This document shows positions 29,201-37,372 of a DNA stretch of 64,000 nucleotides, in pieces. The stretch spans positions 1 to 64,000 of the forward strand of contig JBGTBR010000039.1 in the NCBI GenBank assembly GCA_041749255.1, given 5' to 3'. The notes beneath the pieces were generated by a model. The model was given only the letters and a program-made list of their open reading frames with translations, ran no database searches and was not told the origin of the DNA. The translations under genes and the position numbers were made by a program. Source of the DNA: JABDLO01 sp041749255 (GTDB lineage: Bacteria; Bacteroidota; Bacteroidia; Chitinophagales; Saprospiraceae). Every line of letters begins with the position of its first letter. Position 1 is the stretch's first letter.

Positions 29201-30137
29201 CATTGCTGCCAGCCAACATAGCGACAAACTCTTCTGTTTCTTCAGGTTCCCCATCGAGTAGAACGGCAATTTTTGAAACGAGAATTTCTCCACCAATAGT
29301 CCCTAACAACGTGGCTTCACCTGTTTCTAAATTTATACTATAAAATTGCCTGCACGAAACACCTTCTATAGAAGCGACTGCATAGGCAATATTGGTTTCC
29401 GATTCCATGTCGTAGAAAATGTCTATATCAATGGTTGGATTTAATGTATCTAAAGGTATACCTGTATCTCCTATGGTATTTAGAACCCCTGCATTTGGAG
29501 GAATTTGAGAGGTAAGTATGTTAAGAATTATATCATAATCATACAATGTAGTGGATGTACTGCCCGCGAAACTATTCGTATAGGCTGCAGCACCAATGGA
29601 TGCCGTTTTCCCTTCATTTGTGTCTCCACTGGCATAAGCTAATCTTCCATCAATAGCCGCTATATCGCCTAGTATGGGATGTAATCGAAGGTTTGTTCCA
29701 TCGTTGCCTAAAAATCGGATCCTATCCACAGTAGGATTAAAATCAAAAGAAATTTCATCCAATCCAACGGGTAAAATCAGATTACAATCTCCTACCTCTA
29801 GGGCTTCTCCGCTTTCAGGATCGATGGTATACATAGTGGCTTCACCTGTGGTCCGGTTGTAACCCAAAGCGTACAATTCGCCGGTGGCAGGTCTGAAATC
29901 CATACCCACAATTTCCTCACCTTCTTCGATACCCGTGATGGGAGCCTTACTTAAGATAATATTAGGCCTTTTGACATCAAAACTAACTAAATGACCGTCG
30001 CCCATACCAAAAACTGTTTGGGCTTGGGTTTGGGTTGAATAATAGGTTGTTAGGCATAAGCAAAATAGCAAAAGCCTAATAAATTTGCTATTATACCTTC
30101 TTTCTGGCTTAAAATTAAAAAAAGTAAATTTTCTCAT
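26271..30137 (-). CDS. Secreted DUF4394 and six-CHRD-domain protein with type IX sorting tail
   Basis: A 1288-residue exported protein. After a signal peptide (about residues 1-40) comes a DUF4394 domain (FGMGDGHLVSFD, then MDFRPATGELYALGYNRTTG). Six CHRD domains of about 130 residues follow, each closing with a NIHT...GEIRGQ or GELRG motif. The first starts near FVAMLAGSNEVLPV and the sixth near YFHTSLAGANEVPAV. Then comes a SusE/fibronectin-like domain (DSITVNWSEAGDPNGDVVTY) and a C-terminal sorting domain (GMYFITANTGKGILPMKRLL). CHRD domains occur in chordin and in many bacterial surface proteins; their bacterial role is not known. A hairpin terminator follows. The anti-sigma and sigma genes lie upstream on the same strand, so the sigma factor may control this gene. 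Confidence 0.9.
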   Translation of the reverse strand: MRKFTFFNFKPERRYNSKFIRLLLFCLCLTTYYSTQTQAQTVFGMGDGHLVSFDVKRPNIILSKAPITGIEEGEEIVGMDFRPATGELYALGYNRTTGEATMYTIDPESGEALEVGDCNLILPVGLDEISFDFNPTVDRIRFLGNDGTNLRLHPILGDIAAIDGRLAYASGDTNEGKTASIGAAAYTNSFAGSTSTTLYDYDIILNILTSQIPPNAGVLNTIGDTGIPLDTLNPTIDIDIFYDMESETNIAYAVASIEGVSCRQFYSINLETGEATLLGTIGGEILVSKIAVLLDGEPEETEEFVAMLAGSNEVLPVATTASGTVTASLSGNKLTLNGAYNKLLAPVDFSIAQGAHIHRGFAGQNGPIEIILTVTENEDQSGGTLELASNTFELTNEQVELLHKRQLYINIHTTQFGGGEIRGQLLPASDSYFSTNLSGMNEVPSIMTGASGALVADIKGDTISFSGSFSNLEGDFDANVAGGAHIHVALAGTNGGIALLLDADVSNDLKSGVFTAEKNTFILDENQKNKLMAREFYANIHTTAHPSGELRGQVTGMVDVRYRAHLSGSNEFPFVTSMASGQVIAEVKGDKLIVSGSFSGLESAFDPNVAGGAHIHIGKAGQNGGIAFPLVATMDAEGLAGSFEASDNMFSLTMDQIETLLSRGMYVNIHTEENQAGEIRGQLLPESQIVLNALLTGSQEIPNVISGAHGAAFAEISGNQVIITGSFNDLESDFNADIARGAHLHFGLPGSNGGILHGLVANFNNGLRSGTFEPMDNTIEFSSENLESMRGREVYVNIHTVDNPSGELRGNLLFEAATYFMTPLSGASESASVNVDSRGFVAYEVNPGSIKAAGSFSLETAFDANVAGGAHLHRGFAGSDGGIEVMLQVTPSADLLSGQITPGNNNLELSDELTQLIWERRIYTNIHTSGHSSGEIRGQVMPVALTYFHTSLAGANEVPAVHSEAFGGLKFELTGNSLVVSGSFNNLSSEFDRNVAGGAHVHNGMNGMNGGISFHLNASTNEDDKSGFFPANENVFVLEDEQLADLRNGGLYVNIHTTSHQSGEIRGQILREVNLFPDAAEIESPLDMSIIDFKDVVGDSITVNWSEAGDPNGDVVTYMWQISSDASFDMLLFSVDAGAETTINISVNDVMALIDSNQFMEKDTSTFFHRVITRDGSNLTVGEAARVLFLIDANANIIDDQGEKTQFNIYPNLSNGSPVNIEITSTESSNGSIIIMNQMGQLVDSRNVRINQGTESHTLDVSRLNKGMYFITANTGKGILPMKRLLIQ

Positions 30138-30238
30138 AAGATTTGAATATTTAATTGGTTATAAATGAATTAAAAATGTAATATGTGTTAGGGACATCAA
30201 ATCCCATATGAGTTCTCCTAATGAGCAATATTCTTAAT

Positions 30239-30365
30239 TTACGATGGCTGAAGTGTATTCGGTTTTAGTAATCCACTGATTTTCTGGATTGAACTACAGG
30301 AATAGAGGTAGGTAGCGATTATTGCAATTACGACAATTGCAGTGGTAAGAATTGCTGCTTTTCAT
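30239..30365 (-). pseudogene. Possible small lipoprotein-like reading frame broken by one base
   Basis: On the minus strand an open frame of 41 codons ending at TAA 30239-30241 reads as a positively charged start, a 20-residue hydrophobic segment (AAILTTAIVVIAIIATYLYS), then CSSIQK and a polar tail. It is a good lipoprotein signal. Its own frame has TGA directly before it. The only nearby ATG (30363-30365) is in the wrong frame by one base at an AAAA run, and one extra A would give MKKAAIL. It is either a decayed gene, a sequencing error or a chance frame. It lies between the anti-sigma and CHRD genes. Confidence 0.3.
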
Positions 30366-30639
30366 GTTATTGATATAGTTTAGTAACTGAATTAATATAG
30401 AACAAAAGTCAGCATCTCTAAAGAAAAAAAGATTATACAGACATTGAAAAGAGTTGCAGAATTCACATATTTGAAATATAGAGATATGATAGATCTCCTA
30501 TTACAAATAATAATTTGTTTGAATCATGAAAGAGTCATGAGTTCTTTGGGAACCATTACTTAGCTGTTATAACCATTTATCTTTTTAGGACAAAGAGGAT
30601 AGAGTCATTAATGGGCAGATTACAAAATTTCTTCAATAT
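30366..30639. other. Intergenic part between anti-sigma and CHRD genes
   Basis: AT-rich DNA that together with 30138-30238 separates the two genes by about 500 bases. It is long enough for a separate promoter for the CHRD gene, but I cannot point to one. No RNA gene recognised. Confidence 0.4.
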
Positions 30640-31428
30640 CTACACAGAACCCAACATGTACACCAGGGTTGGTGTACCATCAGGACTTCCTCCTTTTGGT
30701 TCAATGGAGACTGCAAAGGCCATAGCATTTTCATGAAACTCAACAAAATCCGGATCTTCTGCAAAAGTATTGTAACTAAATACATTCATGGGGATGGGAT
30801 TGTCATTTCCGGCGACAATGACCCACAACTGATAGTCGCGGTCAACCTCGAGAGCCGGAAGATTTGTTAATCCCAACAGAGTTTCACCTGTCTCCTGGTT
30901 GTCATATACTAAGGCATAAACATCGGTCAAAGATGCATCAAGTGCTCTCAATTCCACACGGTTTGTTGAAGTTTGATTTAGAAATGCTACCTGGCGCTGA
31001 TACAGGGACATTTGACTGGCTTGTTCATTGCAATCCTCGATTTCCTGATGAAGTTCAGCCATTTGTATTTGACTTTTTTGATTTTGATCTTTTTGTAAAA
31101 AGTATAAGACAATAAACAAAGAAGATAATATTAACATAGCGGCTATAGCCGGTAAACTGTACTTCCCACTATCTGAAATCGTTGTAGATGGAGCTATAGG
31201 TGTTTGCTCTGTAATCCTTTGCATAATTCTTCCTTTCATCCATTGTGGAGGTTGCAGCGATTGACTTCTTGCATATTTTTCCAAGGCATTTTCTATAGCT
31301 ATTTTCTCCCTAAATACCTCGGGGTGATTTTTTATCATATTTTCAACCAGTCGCACTTCTTCCGGGGTGCACTGCTGAAGTATATAGGATTCTAATAATC
31401 CGGATTCTAAAAATTTATTTACATCCAT
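30640..31428 (-). CDS. Anti-sigma factor, RskA-like
   Basis: A 262-residue single-pass membrane protein. The N-terminal domain (SGLLESYILQQCTPEEVRLV, then NHPEVFREKIAIENALEKYA) is the sigma-binding anti-sigma domain. One transmembrane helix follows (PAIAAMLILSSLFIVLYFL, about residues 93-111), then a coiled region, then an RskA-type C-terminal domain (LLGLTNLPALEVDRDYQLWV and EPKGGSPDGTPTLVYML). It should hold its ECF sigma factor inactive until an envelope signal releases it. The sigma gene is directly upstream on the same strand. Confidence 0.9.
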   Translation of the reverse strand: MDVNKFLESGLLESYILQQCTPEEVRLVENMIKNHPEVFREKIAIENALEKYARSQSLQPPQWMKGRIMQRITEQTPIAPSTTISDSGKYSLPAIAAMLILSSLFIVLYFLQKDQNQKSQIQMAELHQEIEDCNEQASQMSLYQRQVAFLNQTSTNRVELRALDASLTDVYALVYDNQETGETLLGLTNLPALEVDRDYQLWVIVAGNDNPIPMNVFSYNTFAEDPDFVEFHENAMAFAVSIEPKGGSPDGTPTLVYMLGSV

Positions 31429-31498
31429 CTTTTACCTAAAATTAAAATTTTCATTGGGATACAAACTCTAATTGATTTGTATTTCTTTTCAATACTTT

Positions 31499-32077
31499 TT
31501 ACAGATTCATAATGTACTTATCAAGTATGATGAGCAAAGCTGCGAGTTCAGTGGAATTATGATCTAAAAACTTAGTTCGCAACTCATTTATGGCATATCT
31601 CAATCGGGTTTTTACAGTTCCCAGTGGTATACCTAACTCTTCCTCAATTTCCTTTTGAGTATACCCTTCGAAATAAATTTTTTCAATTAATATTCGATAC
31701 TTGTCATCCAGCGTCTCCACGATTTGTTGTAAGCCTATATGTTCCGGATGGATTTCTGTATCACTTTTAACCGCAAAAAGTGTATCGATATCTTCTGTTT
31801 TACTGAAATGTTTGTAATAAGAAGTTCTGGTGGCATCAATGGCCGTGTTCCTGGCGATATTTATCAACCATGTGAATAGCTTGCCTTTGCTTCGATCATA
31901 CCCGGCACTGTTTTTCCAAACTTTTACAAAGGTGTCCTGTAATACCTGTTCTGCAACTTCATGAGATCTCACTACCTTTATGATGACACCAAATAATGCC
32001 GGCGCATAATTGTCGTAAAGCAGACTAATGGCAGTACTGTTCTGTTCCTGGAGTAGGGCTATTATTTTTTCTTCCAT
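31499..32077 (-). CDS. ECF RNA polymerase sigma factor (SigK-like)
   Basis: From the internal ATG at 32077 the product has 192 residues. An earlier in-frame ATG at 32149 would add 24 residues that do not fit the family. Region 2 is seen as SLLYDNYAPALFGVIIKVVR and DTFVKVWKNSAGYDRSKGKL, and region 4 as YFEGYTQKEIEEELGIPLGT with VKTRLRYAINELR. It is a group 4 sigma factor that directs RNA polymerase to a small regulon, probably controlled by the RskA-like protein encoded downstream. The likely targets, by position, include the CHRD gene. Confidence 0.9.
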   Translation of the reverse strand: MEEKIIALLQEQNSTAISLLYDNYAPALFGVIIKVVRSHEVAEQVLQDTFVKVWKNSAGYDRSKGKLFTWLINIARNTAIDATRTSYYKHFSKTEDIDTLFAVKSDTEIHPEHIGLQQIVETLDDKYRILIEKIYFEGYTQKEIEEELGIPLGTVKTRLRYAINELRTKFLDHNSTELAALLIILDKYIMNL

Positions 32078-32565
32078 AGTATCATTCGATATTCGTAATT
32101 CAGTATGTATGACCTTAATTGCAAATATAGGTTTTAAAGCTTTAATCATGTAAAAAGATAATTGGTTGAGATGCTTGCTTGGTTCTGCTACTATTGAAAA
32201 AGGGAACCTGTGAATTTTAATTTCTAGTTATTAAGGAAATAAACAGCAGAATTTGTGGCTTAAGAAAAGGCAAGACTCTATTGCCTCGCCTTTTCAACGA
32301 ATCTAAAAATCACGACTTCATTTTTATTTGTTTAAGAGAAATCATTTTATCTTAATAAAATGGGATATCCTGAACACTTTTCCATTTATAGGCTAGTGTT
32401 CTTTTGTATATACGCGTATATTTAAGATCTGGATTTTTATGGCATGGAACTAACGTGAGGTTAATATAAATATGTGATTTGCACCATTCAGGAACGAAGC
32501 CATCCATGTAGTTTGAAAGCTATTGATTAAGTAGTAATCCTTATGAGAAGCGGTGACCCATTCCA
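32078..32565. other. Intergenic region with a likely terminator for the SLC13 gene
   Basis: About 490 bases with no gene. AAAAGGC (from about 32267) pairs with GCCTTTT (to about 32294), with GGCAA/TTGCC as an alternative inner pairing. Read on the minus strand this could end transcription of the SLC13 gene. The sigma promoter should lie closer to 32077 but is not recognisable. Confidence 0.4.
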
Positions 32566-34335
32566 TTACAATGGCCAAAAATACATGATGAGTGGTATGC
32601 CAAGTACCACAATGATAATTTCCATTGGCAGGCCCATCCTCCAGTAGTCACTGAATTTATATCCTCCAGGCCCCATAACCAGCGTGTTGGATTGATGGCC
32701 TATAGGAGTAAGGAACGCACAGGAAGCCCCTATGGCTACTGCCATAAGAAATGGGTCTATGGAAACTCCGATACCATTTGCCACAGCCATTCCGATAGGA
32801 GCCATAAGTACTACTGTAGCGGCATTATTGATCAAATCAGACAAAAACATTGTGACGATTAGCACGATAGATAGCATTAACCAGGCTGGGTAATCGGAAC
32901 CCATATCCAGTATAAGTTGAGCGATAATGGAGGCACCCCCTGAGGTCTCCAAAGCCTGTCCTACGGGTAACATAGCCCCCAATAATACGATTACAGGCCA
33001 ATCAATGCTGGTGTACATATTTTTTACAGGCAATGCACCTGTTAAAACCATACCCACAGCTGCTAAAGGAAATGCAATGTGAACCGGTAGCAACCCTGAA
33101 ACAACGAGTCCTATAGAAATAATAAATAATCCTAAACTAAGGGCTACATTTTTTTCGTAACCAATTCTAAGACCTCTTTGTGCCAAAGGCAAACATCCCA
33201 TGGCAAGAAGAGTGTCATTGAGCATATGAGTTCTGCCCTGGATCATAAGAACGTCACCATTTTGGAATATGACATGATCCAGCCGTCGATGTATTTTTTG
33301 ATGCTTACGCGATACAGCCAACAAATTAATACCATACCTGCTCCTCATTCTTATGCCTGCTGTGGTTTGTCCAATCAATGGAGAATCAGCCATTACAATG
33401 GCTTCTGAAATCGAAATATTTTTTGAACCAACAGCATCAGTGCGGAATTTCTTCCCTCCCACCAATTGCAGACCTGAATCGTCTATGAATGATGTCAGTG
33501 AATCTGTATCTGTCTCAATAATGATAATATCATTTTCTAAAAATTCTTCTTTCTCATCCGGTGCGTGTATCCTTTTGTTGTTTCTTACAATTCCTAAGAT
33601 TTGGATATCGACTTTGGATAATTGAATCAGTTCTGCTACCGTTTTACCGATCACTTTCGATTCTTTCACAACAAGAACTTCAGTAATATAGTCATCTATT
33701 TTAAACAATTCAGTATCAGACTTTAGAGCTGGTCTTTTGGGAATGAGTCGCCATCCCAAAAATGAAATAAACAATATTCCCGCCAACATTAAACCTATAC
33801 CTACCAATGAAAAATCGAACATTCCATATGCCTCGCCGAGTTCATCTGATCTGAAAGTGGAAATAATGATGTTGGGAGGTGTTCCGATAAGTGTGGTCAT
33901 ACCACCCAGCAAAGAAGAAAAAGCTATGGGCATGAGCATATAAGAGGAAGGTATCTTATTTTTTTTGGCAATGCTTAATGCAATAGGCATAAATATGGCC
34001 AATGCGCCTACATTATTCATAAAGGCTGATGAAATGGCAACCATAAAACATAACAACATTAATTGAAGATTGACATTACTTCCAGATAAAGTGATCCACT
34101 TACTTATAATATCTATTAATCCCGAATATTCAAGAGCTTTGCCTATAATCAATACAGCGGCAACGGTCACAACAGCGGGATGTCCAAATCCAGAAAAGGC
34201 ATCTACGTGAGGAATAATACCTATTACAGTAAGAAAAAATAAGGTAAGTAGTGCGACAAAATCATGGCGAAACTTGCCCCAAACAAATAAAATCAACGCT
34301 ATAAAAAGTGTAAGGAAAACAAAAATATGATCCAT
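32566..34335 (-). CDS. SLC13/DASS-type permease with two RCK_C domains
   Basis: A 589-residue membrane protein. The N-terminal transport half has GFGHPAVVTVAAVLIIGKAL near residue 49, FMNNVGALAIFMPIALSIAK near 105 and LIGTPPNIIISTF near 149. The middle contains two TrkA/RCK C-terminal-like domains (YITEVLVVKESKVIGKTVAE near residue 212 and ISEAIVMADSPLIGQTTAG near 307). The second transport half ends with INNAATVVLMAPIGMAVA and LTPIGHQSNTLVMGPGGYKF. Relatives move dicarboxylates, sulfate or other anions with sodium. The substrate is not evident here. It is divergent from phoH. Confidence 0.9.
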   Translation of the reverse strand: MDHIFVFLTLFIALILFVWGKFRHDFVALLTLFFLTVIGIIPHVDAFSGFGHPAVVTVAAVLIIGKALEYSGLIDIISKWITLSGSNVNLQLMLLCFMVAISSAFMNNVGALAIFMPIALSIAKKNKIPSSYMLMPIAFSSLLGGMTTLIGTPPNIIISTFRSDELGEAYGMFDFSLVGIGLMLAGILFISFLGWRLIPKRPALKSDTELFKIDDYITEVLVVKESKVIGKTVAELIQLSKVDIQILGIVRNNKRIHAPDEKEEFLENDIIIIETDTDSLTSFIDDSGLQLVGGKKFRTDAVGSKNISISEAIVMADSPLIGQTTAGIRMRSRYGINLLAVSRKHQKIHRRLDHVIFQNGDVLMIQGRTHMLNDTLLAMGCLPLAQRGLRIGYEKNVALSLGLFIISIGLVVSGLLPVHIAFPLAAVGMVLTGALPVKNMYTSIDWPVIVLLGAMLPVGQALETSGGASIIAQLILDMGSDYPAWLMLSIVLIVTMFLSDLINNAATVVLMAPIGMAVANGIGVSIDPFLMAVAIGASCAFLTPIGHQSNTLVMGPGGYKFSDYWRMGLPMEIIIVVLGIPLIMYFWPL

Positions 34336-34701
34336 TTTCTTCTAATTCATAAGGTATGTGCACCAAAGGATAAAAAAACTTAGCTTTCCACGGTCCAGTA
34401 CTCAATAAAGATACAAATATTTATAAAGCAAAATAACATACTTATTATTTTCACTAATGAACAAAATCTATATTTCAGAATGTTCTAAATTTGTCCTGAG
34501 TGGTGATAATCCGTTCATGTCCGGTGATTTTCCAGATTCTTAATCAAAAAATAATACCGGGAGCAACTAAAATTATCAAGAAGTGGTTATACTTGAACTT
34601 TGGAAGCAAAATATTATAGAACTTGCAAAACTTAGGTGTTACCAAAATTTTGGTTTGACATCATGATTATCCATTAACAAAACATAAATCATTAAAAACT
34701 A
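34336..34701. other. Divergent intergenic region, SLC13 / phoH
   Basis: 366 AT-rich bases that should hold the promoters of both divergent genes. I see no strong match to the -33/-7 consensus and no repeat or open frame worth listing. Confidence 0.4.
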
Positions 34702-35715
34702 TTGAGTGAAGTAAATCTTACCATCGAAGGGATTGACCTGGTGGAATTGTATGGAGAAAAGGAATCAAAGTTAAATTTATTAAGGGAGGTATACCCCGGT
34801 GTAAGTTTCACATCCAGAGGACAAAAACTCAGGATTTCCGGCGAAAAAAAGGATGTGCAAAATGCCAAATCAAAGGTGGAACTTATGGTTAAATTATTAA
34901 AAGAAAACCATGATTTGGATGTGCATGTCATGAAAGATGTTTTAAATGGAGGTAATCCTTTTGACACCAAAATCAGCAATGCTGAAACCTCAAATATCAT
35001 CGTATATGGCAGGGGAGGGAAGGCCATTAAAGCCAAAACCAGAAATCAGAAGAAAATGGTCACCCTCAGTCATGCCAATGACATTGTTTTTGCCATTGGA
35101 CCTGCGGGTACTGGGAAAACGTATACTGCGGTGGCTTTAGCTGTACAGGCTTTGAAAAACAGATTGGTTAAAAAGATCATCCTTACACGTCCTGCAGTGG
35201 AAGCGGGTGAGAGCCTTGGTTTTTTACCCGGAGATCTCAAAGATAAAGTTGATCCATATCTCAGACCTTTGTATGACGCATTGGACGATATGCTTCCTGT
35301 GGAGAAACTCAACCTTTTTATGACAAATCGCATAATAGAAGTTGCGCCCCTGGCATTTATGCGAGGTCGAACATTGGATCACGCTTTTATCATTCTAGAT
35401 GAGGCGCAAAACTGTACGCGATCTCAACTCAAAATGTTTCTCACCAGGCTGGGACCATCTGCTAAATGCATCATTACCGGAGATTTGTCTCAGATAGACC
35501 TGCCCGGTTATCAAAAATCAGGATTGCAACATGCTTTGGATATATTGGCAGGTTTAAATGGCATTGGTAAAATTTTTCTGGATGCGGAAGATGTTGTCAG
35601 ACACAGACTGGTAAAAGAAATTATAAAAAGATACGACCTTTCAGATGCAGCCACTCAACCTGACTATAAACCTAAAACACCAAAGGCATCAATACCTGAA
35701 AAAGAAGAAGAATGA
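34702..35715 (+). CDS. phoH: PhoH-like ATPase
   Basis: A 337-residue protein starting with TTG at 34702. The frame and length fit the family and no ATG lies near. An N-terminal KH-like part is followed by the ATPase: Walker A in IGPAGTGKTYTAVALAVQAL near residue 132, LTRPAVEAGESLGFLPGDLK near 153, and Walker B in HAFIILDEAQNCT near 228. PhoH proteins are cytosolic ATPases tied to RNA metabolism and, in some species, phosphate stress. The stop overlaps the start of the OsmC gene by four bases, so the two are coupled. Confidence 0.93.
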   Translation: MSEVNLTIEGIDLVELYGEKESKLNLLREVYPGVSFTSRGQKLRISGEKKDVQNAKSKVELMVKLLKENHDLDVHVMKDVLNGGNPFDTKISNAETSNIIVYGRGGKAIKAKTRNQKKMVTLSHANDIVFAIGPAGTGKTYTAVALAVQALKNRLVKKIILTRPAVEAGESLGFLPGDLKDKVDPYLRPLYDALDDMLPVEKLNLFMTNRIIEVAPLAFMRGRTLDHAFIILDEAQNCTRSQLKMFLTRLGPSAKCIITGDLSQIDLPGYQKSGLQHALDILAGLNGIGKIFLDAEDVVRHRLVKEIIKRYDLSDAATQPDYKPKTPKASIPEKEEE

Positions 35716-36116
35716 CAGCACATATCGTATACCAGGGAGAATTACATACCGAAGCTACCCATGTGAAATCAGGCAATTCTATTGAGACGGATGCCCCGAT
35801 TGACAATCACGGTAGAGGAGAAGCCTTTTCTCCTACTGATTTGGTAGGTGCAGCTTTGGGTACATGTATGCTTACCGTTATGGGTATATATGCCCGAAAT
35901 AACAAGCTTAATATGGAAGGGGCAGAAGCGAAGATTACTAAGCATATGGTCTCTGATCCCAGACGCATTAGCAGGTTGGAAGTAGAAATCACCATGCCTT
36001 CAAACTCTTTTCCTGAAAAGGAGAGAAAAATATTTCAGAGGATAGCTGAAACTTGCCCGGTGGCATTAAGTATTCACCCTGATATCAGACAGGAGATAGT
36101 ATTTGTATGGCTATAG
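35712..36116 (+). CDS. OsmC-family protein (YhfA-like)
   Basis: A 134-residue OsmC/Ohr-fold protein: FSPTDLVGAALGTCMLTVMG carries the first cysteine near residue 53, and RIAETCPVALSIHPDI the second near residue 119. The cysteine pair can reduce organic peroxides in Ohr/OsmC enzymes, but YhfA-type members have no proven reaction. It is encoded between phoH and aroA, overlapping the first by four bases and the second by ten, so the three form one transcript. Confidence 0.88.
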   Translation: MTAHIVYQGELHTEATHVKSGNSIETDAPIDNHGRGEAFSPTDLVGAALGTCMLTVMGIYARNNKLNMEGAEAKITKHMVSDPRRISRLEVEITMPSNSFPEKERKIFQRIAETCPVALSIHPDIRQEIVFVWL

Positions 36117-37372
36117 AATATCCTGGTTCGATTATTATAGACCACCCCGGGGGTACTATTGAAGGTAGCATATCACTCAACCGATCAAAGAGCATTTCTA
36201 ACAGGGTACTTCTCATTCGAGCTCTTTCACCAGCAGATTTTCCTATTCACCATCTAAGTGACAGCGATGACACCCAAACCATGCTCCGTTATTTATCTCC
36301 CGAATTTCACGGAACAGTATACGATGCCCACCATGCCGGAACTACTTTTCGCTTTTTATGCGCCTGGCTGAGCACAAGACCCGGTACACAGGAATTGACT
36401 GGTTCTGCACGAATGAAAGAGAGACCGATAAAGGCTTTGGTTGATGCTCTCAGGTCTATAGGTGCAGATATTACCTATCTGGAAAAGGAAGGATATCCAC
36501 CACTAAAGATAGGTCCGCCCCCCGCAGAATGGGGAAGTACACTTTCCTTACCTGCCGATATCAGTTCGCAATATATTTCTGCGCTCATGATGATAGCCCC
36601 GTCTTTGTCAAATGGTCTGGAAATAAATTTAGAAGGAGACGCTGTATCCATCCCCTATATCGAAATGACAGCATCATTAATGAGATATTTTGGTGTTGGT
36701 GTTGTATGGAATGAACAGAAAATCAGCATTGCTCCCAGTGCCTATACATCTCGTGAATTTACAGTGGAAGCGGACTGGTCTGCGGCATCATATTATTATT
36801 CTATAGCTGCTTTAGCGAAAAAGTCAACTATACACATTAAAGGCTTACTTAGAAAAAGTACTCAGGGAGATAGCAAGGTGGCTATGTTGATGGAGCAATT
36901 TGGTATCGAAACTAAATATTTGGAAGACGGAATTGTAATAGAAAAAAAATATAGTGCCACTGATTTCTTTGAATATGATTTTCTATATCAACCCGATCTG
37001 GCACAGACCTTCGCAGTTTTGTGCGGTGCGTTGGGAACACAGGCTATATTTACCGGATTGCAAACTTTGAGAATTAAGGAGACAGACAGGATCCAGGCTC
37101 TGAAAGTGGAAATGGCAAAATATGGTGTATTTCTCTCCAAAGTTCCTCCCCATATGGTGGAGGACAAGAATAAGGAATACTACATGCAGGAGGGTCTGGC
37201 CTCCCCAGATCAGGAAGCCAGGATACAAACCTATCACGATCATCGCATGGCAATGGCCTTCGCACCACTTTCATTGAAGTTTCCAATCACTATAGACGAT
37301 CCCGGAGTGGTATCCAAATCGTACCCTTCGTTTTGGCAAGATCTTTCATCACTTGGGTTCAGGATTGGATAA
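36107..37372 (+). CDS. aroA: 3-phosphoshikimate 1-carboxyvinyltransferase (EPSP synthase)
   Basis: A 421-residue protein with the EPSP synthase pattern: SISLNRSKSISNRVLLIRAL near residue 21, HHAGTTFRFLCAWLSTRPG near residue 79, ADISSQYISALMMIAPSL near residue 150, LRIKETDRIQALKVEMAKYG near 324 and YHDHRMAMAFAPLSLKFP near 378. The enzyme joins phosphoenolpyruvate to shikimate 3-phosphate in chorismate synthesis. It overlaps the OsmC gene by ten bases and its 3' end overlaps the convergent GSCFA gene by 14 bases. No other aro genes are in the window. Confidence 0.95.
   Translation: MAIEYPGSIIIDHPGGTIEGSISLNRSKSISNRVLLIRALSPADFPIHHLSDSDDTQTMLRYLSPEFHGTVYDAHHAGTTFRFLCAWLSTRPGTQELTGSARMKERPIKALVDALRSIGADITYLEKEGYPPLKIGPPPAEWGSTLSLPADISSQYISALMMIAPSLSNGLEINLEGDAVSIPYIEMTASLMRYFGVGVVWNEQKISIAPSAYTSREFTVEADWSAASYYYSIAALAKKSTIHIKGLLRKSTQGDSKVAMLMEQFGIETKYLEDGIVIEKKYSATDFFEYDFLYQPDLAQTFAVLCGALGTQAIFTGLQTLRIKETDRIQALKVEMAKYGVFLSKVPPHMVEDKNKEYYMQEGLASPDQEARIQTYHDHRMAMAFAPLSLKFPITIDDPGVVSKSYPSFWQDLSSLGFRIG

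Noticed and set aside
28177..29343. Plus-strand open frames inside the CHRD gene
   Set aside because: They are antisense frames over the repeated CHRD domains, with no start context and repeated in each domain.
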